A DNA stretch of 64,000 nt from Sepiola atlantica. Taxonomy: Eukaryota > Mollusca > Cephalopoda > Sepiida > Sepiolidae. Positions 53,932-64,000 of the stretch are shown here, one piece after another. The number at the start of each line of letters is the position of its first letter. Positions within the stretch are counted from its first letter, which is position 1. Below the pieces are notes generated by a model. The model was not told where the DNA came from. It did no database searches and was given only the letters and a program-made list of their open reading frames with translations. Where the stretch lies: contig OY744533.1 of the NCBI GenBank assembly GCA_963556195.1, positions 48,413,249-48,477,248 of the forward strand. The letters are read 5' to 3'. Made by a program: the position numbers and the translations under genes.

Positions 53932-54560
53932 ATTAGTCGCCCTTAACTTCATTGGACGTGTTTTTCGTTAATATATATATTTTTATTTATTTTATACGTA
54001 CATAAAAGTAATCCATGGACACGTGTTTCTGGCTCACAGCCGTCATCAACATGGCTAACTTACACAGAGATCGAACCTTCGATATTGATTTTATAGTCCA
54101 GCGTTCTACCACGCTCAGTCTAGAAATATGTACGATTTTTATCACCTAAATATTTAATGTATTTTTATGTAATTATTTTTATTGGTGATTGTAGCGTTCG
54201 TTGTTATTTTGCTTACTATTATTTCGATTGTCTCACTTCCTAAGTGATTAAGATGCAGAAAATTGCATTATTAGTCGCCCTTAACTTCATAGGACGTATT
54301 TTTCGTTAATATATATATATTTATTTATTTTATGTGCACATAAAAGTAATCCATGGACACGTGTTTCTGGCTCACAGCCGTCATCAGCATGATGAACCTT
54401 CGATATTGATGTCTATAGTCCAACGTTCTGCCACTGGACCAAGACGCTCTGTATAGAAATATGTACGATTTTTATCACCTAAATATTTAATGTATTTTTA
54501 TGTAATTATTTTTATTTGTGATTGCAGCTTTCGTTGTTATTTTGCTTACTTTTATGTACG
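53932..54560 (-). mobile_element. tRNA-related SINE duplicated in tandem (338-bp step)
   Basis: The unit starting TTAGTCGCCCTTAACTTCAT at 53932 recurs at 54270. Minus strand: GTGG(T/C)AGAACG(C/T)TGGACTATA resembles the tRNA D-arm/anticodon region, and AAGGTTCGATCTC (copy 1) the B box. GACGGCTGTGAGCCAGAAAC and ACGTGTCCATGGATTACTTT follow. In the second unit the B-box part is shortened. Both end in an (AT)-rich AAAATAAATAAA tail. Confidence 0.75.
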
Positions 54561-54844
54561 CATAAAATAAATAAAAAATATATATATTAAAAGTATGTTT
54601 TGGGCCGATATATTTGATGTTTTATATACTTTTATGTATTTTATATATATTTTTTTATATATTTTCAAAGTTTAATTTTATTACCTGCAGTAATGTCATT
54701 GCGGTAATGGTCCTCTGAGGAGAAGATTTTCTTTGAAAACTCATGAGTTAAGGACTTTAAAGTACTTTGCTTGAACTTTGAATTCTAATAAAATTTGATT
54801 CGCACCTTTTTAGCATATACTATCAGTGTCTTTTTATTTTGCAG

Positions 54845-55129
<285 letters not shown>

Positions 55130-55269
55130 TAATCTTTGATTTTTTAAAGTCTTAACAAACATATTTATAAAATTATATGGACACAAATTAATCTTTTTTT
55201 ACATATATTTATTTCTTAAAAATATAAGATATTTACAAACAGCTCTGAGTTTATAAACATAGAAAAAAG

Positions 55270-55271
<2 letters not shown>

Positions 55272-55318
<47 letters not shown>
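55272..55318. repeat. (TA)n microsatellite
   Basis: TA run abutting the SINE pair. Confidence 0.98.
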
Positions 55319-55320
<2 letters not shown>

Positions 55321-55329
55321 CTACAATCA

Positions 55330-55550
55330 GACAACGCCGCAGCCAACACAACCCATGAAAGCCACAGATCAGAAGCCTTAGACTCGATTTTGGCCTCTTT
55401 TTGGCTCATCAGTATGACACATCCGAACTTAGGATTCGAAACCCGAGTCACTTGCATAATGTCCTACTGATGAGCCCAAAAGAGGGCGAAACTCGAATCT
55501 AGTGCTTATGGACTGTGGCTTTCATGGTTTGTATGGGTTGCGGCGTTGTC
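55330..55550. mobile_element. Head-to-head pair of SINE copies (inverted repeat)
   Basis: GACAACGCCGCAGCCAACAC and CATGAAAGCCACAG at the left are mirrored by CTGTGGCTTTCATGG and GGTTGCGGCGTTGTC at the right. CTCATCAGTA lies on each side of a central GATTCGAAACCCGAGTCACT (minus-strand B-box-like). A relative with a complete tRNA-like head is at 57786-57935. Confidence 0.85.
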
Positions 55551-55794
55551 AGAGTGTTGAAATAATTATATATCAGTTCACATTAAAAATCTCATATTAA
55601 TTTTATCGCTCGTTTGCTTGTAGGATGACATCGCCATAAGGAGTGTAACATCCTACTTGTGAGACGTCGGCCTGGGTTCTTTGCAGTTGGCTTACTACAC
55701 CTTTCCTTGATAATTGTAGGTACCTTCCACATACGGCCTTAGCCATGGCCATCGAGAGTTGACAAGGCCAAGCAACTAACTTCTTGCCCCCCTC

Positions 55795-57687
55795 TGACGT
55801 CATTGCATTGCGTGTCAAAACAATGGCCGTCGTAATAACAATAAGAAGGCATTTCGACTTCTCCATTCACTAAATAATCCATCAAAATTCAGAAAATCAA
55901 CCAATTTTAATGAAATTTTCAGTATTTATTAATTAATGATCACGGAATATAATAAATCCATTACTTTATTATAAAGCTTGGTGCAAATGTATTATTTCTT
56001 GTAAACAAAAAACACCTTTATTAAAGTTATCCAAAATATCAAAACATGTTGACTATACGATATTGTAAATATTTAAAACAAAGCATTAGAAAACTTTAAA
56101 AATTGCATGTAAAAAAAAGAAAAGAAAGGAACACGATTCGATTTATCCTGAAACTGATCTTTATTCAATATAAATTTAAAGAAAATAATAATTCACGATC
56201 AAATACTGCAAAAAACTGGATTATGAATTACCATGATTTAAACTTCTAACCCAATCAACCGTAAGTAATTCAGACTTTTAAATCTGTTTAAAAATTATAC
56301 AAAAAAAGTTCAATGTTAACTGTTTGTTTAATAATTGAATCAAAATTCAGGAAATCAACCAATTTAAAAATAATTTCGCGCTTTTTTAAATTTCATTCAC
56401 AAAGTTAAAATGCTTACTGCATATGTTTGGATTTCCAAAAGAGAAAGAATTACTGCAAATATGGATACACGTAATAATGTTTACACCGACTAAATAGTAT
56501 AGTAAGTTTGATTTTTTTTTATTATATAAAAAATCAAGTCTGAATTACTTATTCATTATTTGATAAAAAAAAGTAGTGTTCCATTTTTTTATTACTTTTT
56601 TCGATGTCTTAAGTGTAGTATAGTTTATCTTTTCTCTGTACTTTTGTAGATTAAATAAATGAAATAATAACGTCATATTTAATCAATATTTTCACAAAAA
56701 ATATTAATTAAACAATGCTTTATTCAATGATAATATCGTTAATTCTTCGAGTTATACAGATTTTATTAACAAGAGTGTAGGGGCATTTTTCGTAATATAT
56801 ACGAAATAGTTTTTTTTAAAATATATTTTAAACATATACAGATCTTATTTTCATTTTAAAAAATCATGGATTTTTTTATATATATAAAAATATACGTTTA
56901 GTAAAGGTGTATTTTGTTTTTTTTAAAAATAATACATTTTCACTAAGATTTAAAAAAATGTTTCACTATATCTCCTGTGCTTGTTTATTAATAAATATTG
57001 CAAATTTCATTAAAATTGGTTGATTTCCTGAATTTTGGTGAATTTTTAAGTGAAGGGAGGGTCAAAATGTTTTTACATTTTGGGGATAGGCCTTTGATTT
57101 TGCACGTACCTATCTCTTAATAGCAAGATAGGAGTTGGTGATTCCATTATTAAACAAACAGTTAACATTGAACTTTTTTTTGTATAATTTTTAAACAAAT
57201 TTCAAAGTCTGAATTACTTACAGTTGATTGGGTTAGAAGTTTAAATCATGGTAATTCATAATTCAATTTTTTGCAGTATTTGATCGTGAATTATTATTTT
57301 CTTTAAATTTATATTGAATAAAGATCAGTTTCAGGATAAATCGAATCGTGTTCCTTTCTTTTCTTTTTTTTACATGCAATTTTTAAAGTTTTCTAATGCT
57401 TTGTTTTAAATATTTACAATATCGTATAGTCAACATGTTTTGATATTTTGGATAACTTTAATAAAGGTGTTTTTTGTTTACAAGAAATAATACATTTGCA
57501 CCAAGCTTTATAATAAAGTAATGGATTTATTATATTCCGTGATCATTAATTAATAAATACTGAAAATTTCATTAAAATTGGTTGATTTTCTGAATTTTGA
57601 TGGATTATTTAGTGAATGGAGAAGTCGAAATGCCTTCTTATTGTTATTACGACGGCCATTGTTTTGACACGCAATGCAGTGACGTCA
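55795..57687. mobile_element. 1.9-kb element with ~540-bp terminal inverted repeats
   Basis: Arms 55795-56334 and 57147-57687 are reverse complements throughout with very few indels (the arm coordinates sum to a constant within 1-2 bases). They begin with TGACGTCA(T/C)TGCATTGCGT and continue with CAATGGCCGTCGTAATAACA, AGAAGGCATTTCGACTTCTC, ATCACGGAATATAATAAATC and AAAGGAACACGATTCGATTT. The ~810-bp core is AT-rich, has no coding frame, and contains a diverged second copy of arm sequence (CATTAAAATTGGTTGATTTC at 57008 as well as 57572). Small frames starting MEKSKCLLIVITTAIVLTRN lie in both arms and are identical because the arms are. It is a long-TIR or foldback-type non-autonomous transposon; no flanking target-site duplication could be defined. 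Confidence 0.9.
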
Positions 57688-57785
57688 TTTTCTAGCCAAC
57701 CGGCCTGTAGTAACTCTCGGTGGCCATGCCTTAGCCGCGATTTTCTTGATTTGTGTACGTCAATAGATTCTCTTGTATGTGACGT

Positions 57786-57935
57786 GGTTGCTCAGGTGGT
57801 AGAGTACTCGCCTCGCATGCAAGTGACTCGAGTTTCGATTCCTGAGTTCGAATTGCCCTACTTATGTGTCCAAAGGAGGGCGAAACTCGAGTCTACGGCT
57901 TCCGGTCTGTGGCTTTCATAGTGTGTGTGCAAAGT
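57786..57935 (+). mobile_element. tRNA-derived SINE with recognisable A and B boxes
   Basis: GTTGCTCAGGTGGTAGAGTA (A box), CTCGCATGCAAGTGAC (anticodon-like region) and GTTTCGATTCC (B box) are spaced as in a tRNA. The tail AGGAGGGCGAAACTCGAGTC and TGTGGCTTTCATAGTG matches the SINE pair at 55.3-55.55 kb. The acceptor stem does not pair, so this is not a tRNA gene. It sits about 100 bp beyond the right end of the long-TIR element. Confidence 0.8.
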
Positions 57936-57939
57936 AATC

Positions 57940-58125
57940 TCCTAAACTAATGAATATATCATTCTGAAATTTGGAAAATTTAGAAGGTGCATATATATGT
58001 TTTTTTATTATTTACTTTTTTTATGAACCGATCAGCATTTTGGAATGTGTATTCTCGGCAACCCGGTGAGTAACATGAACACATTATTTTTTATGTAAAC
58101 TTTACCATTTAGGGTGTGCGCTCAC
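57940..58125 (-). repeat. Reverse copy of the 5.4-5.9 kb tandem unit
   Basis: Minus strand: AAATGGTAAAGTTTACATAA, AATGTGTTCATGTTACTCAC and ATACACATTCCAAAATG match the units near 5690. A (GCACCC)-type run, CCCGAACCCGCACCCGCACC, lies at 58123-58143. Confidence 0.7.
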
Positions 58126-58218
58126 CCGAACCCGCACCCGCACCCAAAATCTGAAGTGGTATCACACCATATCCGTCTGGTGCTAAATCAAGAGCTTTTA
58201 TATATAAGCGTTATTCGA

Positions 58219-58219
<1 letters not shown>

Positions 58220-58291
<72 letters not shown>

Positions 58292-58306
58292 CTGATTGGA
58301 GTGGAT

Positions 58307-58382
<76 letters not shown>
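58220..58382. repeat. (GATA)n microsatellite, interrupted
   Basis: GATA-type runs at 58220-58290 and 58308-58382 separated by about 18 bases. The minus-strand 180-codon frame across it and the following A-rich DNA is a low-complexity artefact. Confidence 0.98.
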
Positions 58383-58383
<1 letters not shown>

Positions 58384-59748
58384 AATAATTTAACACAGAT
58401 AAAGGAACATGACCTGAAAAATAAATAAATAATAAGTCGATGGTGACAAATGGCGACTTAAATGGCGATTGATTAAATTCGGAAAAATAATGATTTATCG
58501 ATGGTGAAATAAATGACTGCATCGATAAAGAAAAAAGCAAACAAAAAAACAAAATAACAATCAAACTGATAAAAAAAATAAAAGAAAGAAGCAAGTAAAG
58601 AAAGGAATAAAAAAAGAAAAATGAAAGAAAGAAAGTAAGAAAGAAAAAAGAAAAGATGAAAAAATTGAGAAAAATAGACATAGAATATAATGTAAGAATT
58701 ACAAGATGAATGTTAATAAAGAAGGGTACTGGTACAGCTTTTGAGCCGGACAAACCTGACTTTTCGTTCGTCTTTTTCAGATTGTTTACGTAAACAGCCG
58801 GAAGATGCCAAAGCGCTTATCCAATAAAGAAAGCGAGAAAAGCAGACGACAAGTTAAATTGTAAATTCATTAAATCGTAAATTGGTGATTGTCAAGAATT
58901 TCTAGCAGAGAAAAAAGGGGTGAAAACAAAAATAGTCAACAAATAAGTGTTACCAAAGGCAATAAAAGTTGGTTAGTGTGAGGTTAGGGTTAGTTTAGTG
59001 TTGAGTTATGTTATTTTTTTAGTTTAACATTCTCGTGAAATAAAATGATAAAAGTTGTTTCATTAATTTTTTCGCCAAAAAATAAATAATTTGCATTAAA
59101 ATAAACATACAGTGAGTGTTTTTTTGCTTTAAATGCTGTTTCGTTATTTTTTCTGGTGAAACGCAGTCTAGTTTTGATTTTGACGCCGTTCGTTTTTATT
59201 CAGCTTTTTCTGGTTGCTTACGTAATTCTGCATCGGCAAAAGTCGGTTTTGTCTAGTTCAAAAGCTGTACTAGTATGCAAAAAAGTAAGGAGAGAAAGAG
59301 GAAAATAAGGATGAAAGAAAGAGGGAAAGAAAATATAAGAAAAAAACATATATTTCTTCCTTTGAATGTCTTTCTTCATTTCCAGTCAATCGTGAATGAA
59401 CTCGCTGGTTATTTCGTTTTTAGAGACTGGCCAATAAGATTGAAAAGTTTATTTTCTCCGTGAATTAGAAATTTTATTCGTTACTTAATCTAAATGTTAA
59501 AAAACTACGTTGAGTATAAGTATTTTATTTATTCTGTGAACTGGCAAAGAAAGATGCGGAAAAAAGGAAAATATAGAAAAAAGAAAAAAGTGAAAAAAAA
59601 TGGAAATAAATCAAAAAGAAAGTTCCGCAAGTAAAAAAGAGGAAAGAAAAATGAAGGAACGGAAAAAAGGAAGAAAGAAAGAACGATGAAAAGATAAAAA
59701 GAAAGAAAGTCATGAATATAGAAAAAATGAAAAGAGGGGGAGGGGAGA
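58383..59748. other. Purine-rich DNA with short inverted similarity; no gene
   Basis: AAAGAAAG-type purine tracts at 58560-58670, 59280-59345 and 59550-59745. GTACAGCTTTTGAGCCGGAC (about 58733) and AGTTCAAAAGCTGTACTAGT (about 59255) are inversely related, as are TTTTTCAGATTGTTTACGTA and TTTTTCTGGTTGCTTACGTA in direct orientation. Confidence 0.5.
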
Positions 59749-59750
59749 AA

Positions 59751-59849
59751 GAAGAAGAAGAAGAAGAAGAAGAAGAAGAAGAAGAAGAAGAAGAAGAAGA
59801 AGAAGAAGAAGAAGAAGAAGAAGAAGAAGAAGAAGAAGAAGAAGAAGAA
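59751..59849. repeat. (GAA)n microsatellite, about 33 units
   Basis: Trinucleotide run. Poly-Glu, poly-Ser and poly-Leu frames across it are artefacts. Confidence 0.98.
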
Positions 59850-60179
59850 TCGAAATCATCCATGAATTGTCAATTTTCTCTATTGGGTTGGAAAACTCGC
59901 TTGGGATCGTTGATTTATGTTTGGCATTCATGAAAAGATCAAATACAATCAACCAGTCGCATTGCAGGTCATTCATCACAAATCGATAGCGTGTGCTATC
60001 TCTTAGTATCACGTATCGTCCAAGACTTGGCATATCGATCAATCTGATTGACGTCGCTAAGCAAAGCGTCAGCTTCTATTTTAGGGTCGCAAATTTTGAT
60101 TTTTCGCTTCGTTTGATTCGATTTAGTTTCCTTAGAAAATATTTACTATTATTGATGTTATATTGATTGTTATGTTCAC

Positions 60180-60440
60180 AACGTTTCGACCGATGTAACC
60201 TCCGACCTTCTTCAGGTGCAACTTTTCGAACTTGGGGATCTGTACAGAATTTCGAACTGAACCGATTATTTAATCCACGAGGGTAAATTGTTCTCGTTCC
60301 GTCAGCCATGGCCGAGTAGAAGTGTTAATTTTATGTTATTCTTTGTCAGAATCGCTTTTAGTGAAGATTAACGCTTCTACCCGGTCGTGGCTGACGGAAC
60401 GAGAACAATCTACCTCCATGGATTAAATAAAGGGTGTAAC
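60180..60440. mobile_element. S370 SINE fragments in opposite orientation
   Basis: 60180-60336 is a minus-strand S370 3' part (ACAACGTTTCGACCGATGTA, CTTCTTCAGGTGCAACTTTT). 60370-60436 is a plus-strand fragment (CTTCTACCCGGTCGTGGCTG, ACGGAACGAGAACAAT). They form a ~65-bp-arm hairpin around about 30 bases. Confidence 0.8.
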
Positions 60441-60499
60441 ATCCAATTAGAAATCATAAGTAGCCACTGAATTCTAATATAAGTTGATATAATTGCAAA

Positions 60500-61350
60500 A
60501 GATTAGAACATACCCGTATTGAGTGTTATTGACCTCGAGCTCGAGGAACTGAATAAAGAAGAGCTTATTAAGGCTAAGAGCCACTCGAGGATAAGGGTTA
60601 ATGAGACGGAAGTGATTGTCAGTCGGAAGATGAGGAAATCTATGGAAGTACAGACATTGATCAATGGTATAAATTGATTATTAATTATGGGGCGGTTTTT
60701 TGACAATAATTTTTTGGCATTGAAATTGAAGACCACCAAGGGGAGCAGTCCCGCTGTAATGTGTTCCACAGACGGGAAGTCCTTGCAACGAAGCTCTATC
60801 CGTGAACATTCTGCCTGCCGCTAGGTACATAGAGGGAGTAGTCCGTTTTAGATGTGGTAAAAGACGAGTTCTTTCTGCAAATGTCTTACAAGGAAGAACC
60901 AAAATTGGAGTTGAGTCGAGCAGCTTCCAGAGTAGAGAGAGACTGTGCGAAAGAGGGTATAGAGAAGAGAAGAGATAATCCCCACTAGATTTCGAAGTCG
61001 ATTTGGTACTCTGTCAAGCCATGAAAGGGTGCTCCTGGGATGAACTCCCCAGATGTAGCAACAGTATTCCATTATTAGACGATCTGATTCGTATATTTGT
61101 AGAGTATTGCATCTGGAATCGAGCACTTTCTGGAGCGATAGAATGACCCAACTATTTTTCTAGTCTTACCTCGATAATAGAAGTTTCAGTGGATAATGCA
61201 GTTCGCGACGATACTGAATAGACAACAATTCTATTTGTTCCCAAGATTGTAACTGGGCGATGCGGGAGATGTGAGAGATGTGGGAGATGTGAGGGGGTGA
61301 CATTGTAAAAGTGGTTGACAGAAACCCGGTCAGCTAAAAACCGAGGCAAT
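60500..61350 (-). pseudogene. LINE reverse transcriptase C-terminus and 3' end, degenerate
   Basis: Minus strand from 61350: an RVSVNHFYNVTPSHLPH segment, LGHSIAPE-like residues, then MEYCCYIWGVHPRSTLSWLD, RVPNRLRNLVG (61065-60990) and a shortened PLS/VSLYSGSC region. After frameshifts come EHITAGLLP (family W..LP), IPLINVCTSIDFLIFRLTIT and the terminal LTLILEWLLALISS (60600-60545). It is the longest LINE copy here, about 850 bp, but has frameshifts and is truncated upstream of the catalytic FADD region. It aligns end to end with the 0.33-0.88 kb and 31.3-31.7 kb fragments. Confidence 0.8.
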
Positions 61351-61684
61351 CATCATTGACCGAATTATCGACTGGATCGATATTTCTGTCGGAATGGATG
61401 TGATTAGTAAGCAGGGAAGTGTGACCGTGAAAATAGACATTCGTGAAATTTGAAGAAGTAAACTATGCTACAACTACTCAAGTCTCAAACTATTGTAAAT
61501 TTGAGATAAGGACTTCAAAGCAGAGTTTAATGGAAAGAGATGGATGGTGGAGTGGAACTGGATGAAAGAACTTTCAGTATTAAAACAAGATGGAGTAATT
61601 TGAGAATTACCAGAAATTAGAAAAACAGAGTAGAGGTTAAGAAAGGGGGTAAAAAGATGAATAGCAGGCGGCATACCTGGCATA

Positions 61685-61905
61685 TCTAAGTGGGTGTTCA
61701 TACCAGTCGGGGATACGTCCTCGATAATCGGCCTGACAGTAAATTTGTTGCTGTCAGACTGGGGTATGGTTCTGTTCAGTCTCAGGAGGTCCACCCTCCC
61801 AGTCTTTACCTTCTCTTCGCGAAGTTGTTAGTTTATTGTTAATCGCCTGAGACGCCTTTACTGGGGAATGCCGACGGGATCGCTCAAGACTCTTATAGAC
61901 GCTAT
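61685..61905 (+). mobile_element. U2-like SINE, 5' part and body
   Basis: CATACCAGTCGGGGATACGT, CCTCGATAATCGG (U2-like GATACGTCCTC block), TCAGTCTCAGGAGGTCCACC, TTATTGTTAATCGCCTGAGA and GGAATGCCGACGGGATCGCT. It is closest to the 1.1 kb copy. The tail is missing; sequence after 61905 is different. Confidence 0.7.
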
Positions 61906-62118
61906 TTACAGAGGAGCCTTTGACGAAGGACGGGAAAGTCTCGGGGAAGTATTTCTCTAGCATACTATTCTGTACTTCTGTAAATATACAGTCTTGTAAA
62001 TATACCACCGTCTTGTCTTATTTATTGTCGACCCTTCAAGGTGACAACATAAATAAAATACTCTTACCGCGGAAGGGTGAAGTGAAAGTATTGCTACCCT
62101 TGTTACCAAAATAGAAAA

Positions 62119-62460
62119 GTGAGGTCAGCATTGGACTTACGAGAATTAAACCGTTATGTAGTGTGCCATACTGGGGGTGACATAATAGATGTGTGTGATA
62201 AGACAATGATAAAGTGGAGGCAAATGACAAGAGTAACTACGATTGTGGACCTTAAGTCGGTCATACCTGCAATTACACTTCGCAAAGAAACTATGGCAAT
62301 ACCAGCTGATATGCTATAAGAGTAAAACTTCAAACTAGACGCTGAGTCTAGAATCATGGTAGCACTTCGAAACACCGTGTTGATAAAGGGCAATATGACT
62401 AAAGCCACTGACTCGTATATTTATGAGATTATTATAAATGTTACTGCGAAGTGACACTTT
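62119..62460 (+). pseudogene. LTR-type retrotransposon reverse transcriptase fragment, catalytic site lost
   Basis: From about 62125 the frame reads LDLRELNRYVVCHTGGDIID, a recognisable reverse transcriptase fingers region with the conserved DLRELN motif, then a KWRQM and VDLKS segment (the D of VDLKSAY is a catalytic aspartate). Near 62260 the frame shifts: the continuation YLQLHFAKKLWQYQLICYK is in another frame. After 62362 the first frame resumes with NTVLIKGNMTKATDSYIYEI. The final residues occupy the place of the SYIDDI catalytic box, so both catalytic aspartates of YxDD are replaced (Y and E). It lies in a solitary 340-bp piece without RNase H, integrase or LTRs. The lineage (Ty3/Gypsy or BEL/Pao) is unresolved. 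Confidence 0.75.
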
Positions 62461-62464
62461 GGTG

Positions 62465-63720
62465 CGTTTCACTGCACAGGTGGTGATGATCGTCCTCTTG
62501 TTGTGTTGGTCCGAATTCGGTGCTTCATTTCGACACTGGTCGAAGTTTAAATAACGTGTTCTCGGTCACCGTTGTAGCAAAAGGTTTTCCTTCCAAACAA
62601 AATCACAACTCAAGTTTTAAAAAAAGTAAAGATGTTTCATTTTGAAAGGTTACATTGATACATGGTTTCTCTACGGAACGACAGACTTCCAATTAGGACA
62701 AACATCTCTTCCAAACCAAACAAAGGCCTATCTCTCTCTTTGACCAACAGAAACAAAACTAACATACTCTGTCAGTTTTGTTGGAATATATAGAGATATA
62801 TTCGGTGTAGGCAAAACAACAAGACTACTTGAGAATGATTGGTTGTTTTATAACTGGACATAAAAACTTACTGACCAGGGTGTCTATTATTTACAGAAGA
62901 CATTCATTCTATAAGATCGCAAGTGGTTTTATTTCTCAGCATGAACCCTCATATCCTAGAATACATTATTATCCCAAAGACGCAAGCCAATTTCTTAGGT
63001 GTGTTTTTCTTCTTAGCTAATTATTTTCCCATTGCAGGCCTGTAGTTTGTAGCTTGCATCTATTAAACATGCAACATTGCGCATGTTTATATTACATATT
63101 AAACATTCAACAGTGCGCATGTTTATATTACAATGATATCGACAGATGAAATGGTAGATAAAATTTCGTGTAACGACAAAACCATCAATCGTTTTTCCTA
63201 TTCATTTTTTTCTGTTTTGTATTAATAGGTGACCTTATTTTAACACGTACGTGCTTGGAGTACTTCTATTTCTATTTTTAGGTGTTGGTTTAGTTTAGTT
63301 TTTTATTTAATTATTTTATTTTCTCATGTATTGTTATCCTAAAGTAAAGTTTATTCTGTGTAAACAGTTTTTTTTTACTATTTCACTTCTACAGTTCGAT
63401 TTCTCAATCAAAAACACGAGTAGTGTGGTGTGATCCTATAAATCTTCAAAGTTTACAAAACAAAAAGTTGTATAATCCAAATGTGCACCGCGTCAACTTA
63501 TTTAAATGTTTCGTTTAAATTTGCTTCGTTTGTTTATACATTTTTTTAAATGAAATGTTGATAACGTCTTTTTTTATTTAATTTTTTTTATATAAATCTC
63601 AATAGTCTACAAAATAAAACGTTTTGCAAATAGAACTTTTTAATTAAATCTGCGAAGGCAAGTCTGTGTGTATTATTTGTTTATAACTCTGGATTGGATA
63701 AAAAATTTAAATTATCTCAG
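62465..63720. other. No gene recognised; short direct repeat
   Basis: CATGTTTATATTACA occurs at about 63082 and 63118 with AACATGCAACATTGCG/AACATTCAACAGTGCG, a 36-bp tandem duplication. CTTCAAAGTTTACAAAACAA at about 63444 recurs with changes at 63600 and 63906. Otherwise AT-rich without frames of note. Confidence 0.45.
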
Positions 63721-63724
63721 TCTA

Positions 63725-63790
63725 GAAGGACTTCTCCTTCACTGATCGAGGAGAAGAAAGATGAAGTGTAATATCAGAACAGACACTACA
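63725..63790 (-). mobile_element. U2-like head, subfamily B, second copy
   Basis: Minus strand: GTGTAGTGTCTGTTCTGATA, TTACACTTCATCTTTCTTC and TCGATCAGTGAAGG align with 43905-43965 and with U2's GTGTAGTATCTGTTC. Confidence 0.5.
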
Positions 63791-64000
63791 CGTTTCTCAT
63801 TGTTATACACACATTTTTAATTAACAAAAGGTTTTATTTACAAAACGAAAAAGAAAACAATATGTAACTTTTTCTTTAATAAAAAAATTATTTTCTTTAT
63901 AAATCTCCAAAGTTTACAAAACAAAGCATCTGGGAATATGCGCGTATCGTTGTTTTTAATAGTTCAACCGAAAATAAAAGAAGCCGGTCTGCCGGTGTCA

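Noticed and set aside
57786..57860. Functional tRNA gene
   Set aside because: A and B boxes are present, but the acceptor and T stems do not pair. The downstream sequence is shared with SINE copies at 55.3-55.55 kb.
57616..57921. 101-codon plus-strand frame beginning MEKSKCLLIVITTAIVLT, also present at 55603-55866 on the minus strand
   Set aside because: The shared start lies in the two arms of the long-TIR element, which explains the identity. The two frames diverge immediately outside the arms into unrelated flanks and a SINE.
58123..58143. GC-rich hexamer run as a promoter element
   Set aside because: It is a short ACCCGC-type simple repeat within a reverse repeat copy, and no gene start is near.
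58211..58753. 180-codon minus-strand frame, the longest in the window
   Set aside because: Its N-terminal half is translated A-rich (minus-strand T-rich) DNA and its C-terminal half a (GATA)n microsatellite, so low complexity explains its length.
59525..60042. Poly-Ser, poly-Leu and poly-Glu frames of 73-112 codons
   Set aside because: They are three-frame readings of one (GAA)n tract and its purine-rich flank, with no start context or conserved flanking sequence.
61474..62008. Minus-strand frames of 84 and 106 codons
   Set aside because: They run antisense through a plus-strand U2-like SINE and its flanks, with no recognisable domain.

Overview
This window looks like non-coding, repeat-saturated nuclear DNA from an animal with a large AT-rich genome. 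A cephalopod of the Octopus type is my best guess. That guess is inference, resting on very long (TA)n tracts, many tRNA-like and snRNA-like short interspersed elements (SINEs), LINE fragments of the kind common in molluscs, mariner-type remnants and a short TTAGGG-type tract. Nothing resembles a bacterial, viral or organellar gene layout. I find no complete host protein-coding gene, rRNA gene or functional tRNA gene. Almost every long open frame is either a translated microsatellite or a degenerate transposable element. Two short exon-like stretches (4185-4242 and 54845-55029) are the only host-gene candidates, and both are weak.

Layout. At 0-9 kb there is the 3' end of a LINE, an interspersed repeat family (here R550) split by a SINE with a clear target-site duplication, long CT/TA microsatellites, and tandem tRNA-related SINE copies at 6.3-6.9 kb. 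At 10.6-14.5 kb two large inverted repeats lie back to back: a ~1.5 kb palindrome centred at 11436 and a pair of ~360 bp arms enclosing a 1.25 kb spacer. At 14.9-20.3 kb there are triplet microsatellites, a 92-bp triplication, the N-terminal part of a mariner transposase cut by a (TA)n tract, a 198-bp palindrome and a LINE endonuclease fragment. At 21-29 kb there are minisatellites (73-bp and 33-bp units), a second R550 copy carrying a 474-bp insertion, a tRNA-headed SINE and a degenerate tandem array of ~320-bp units.

At 30-38 kb there is a short DNA transposon that keeps only the C-terminus of its transposase, further LINE 3' fragments, and several copies of a SINE whose head resembles the 5' part of U2 spliceosomal snRNA. 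At 40-49 kb there is an interstitial TTAGGG tract, a cluster of three TGACGTA sites, a ~710-bp sequence present twice 6.5 kb apart, a possible LTR edge and another R550 copy. At 49-64 kb there are an RTE-like LINE fragment, a ~150-bp tandem family, a duplicated SINE unit, a 1.9 kb element with ~540-bp terminal inverted repeats, a LINE fragment, and a broken reverse transcriptase whose catalytic YxDD motif is lost.

How it fits together. The recurring theme is pairs of related repeats in opposite orientation, often joined by or ending at (TA)n tracts. If transcribed, for example in introns, these would fold into long hairpins. The most unusual items are the U2-like SINE family, the long-inverted-repeat elements and the datable nested insertions. 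All family assignments were made by eye from translated or aligned sequence. No database search was run, so boundaries are generally good to within about 10-30 bases.
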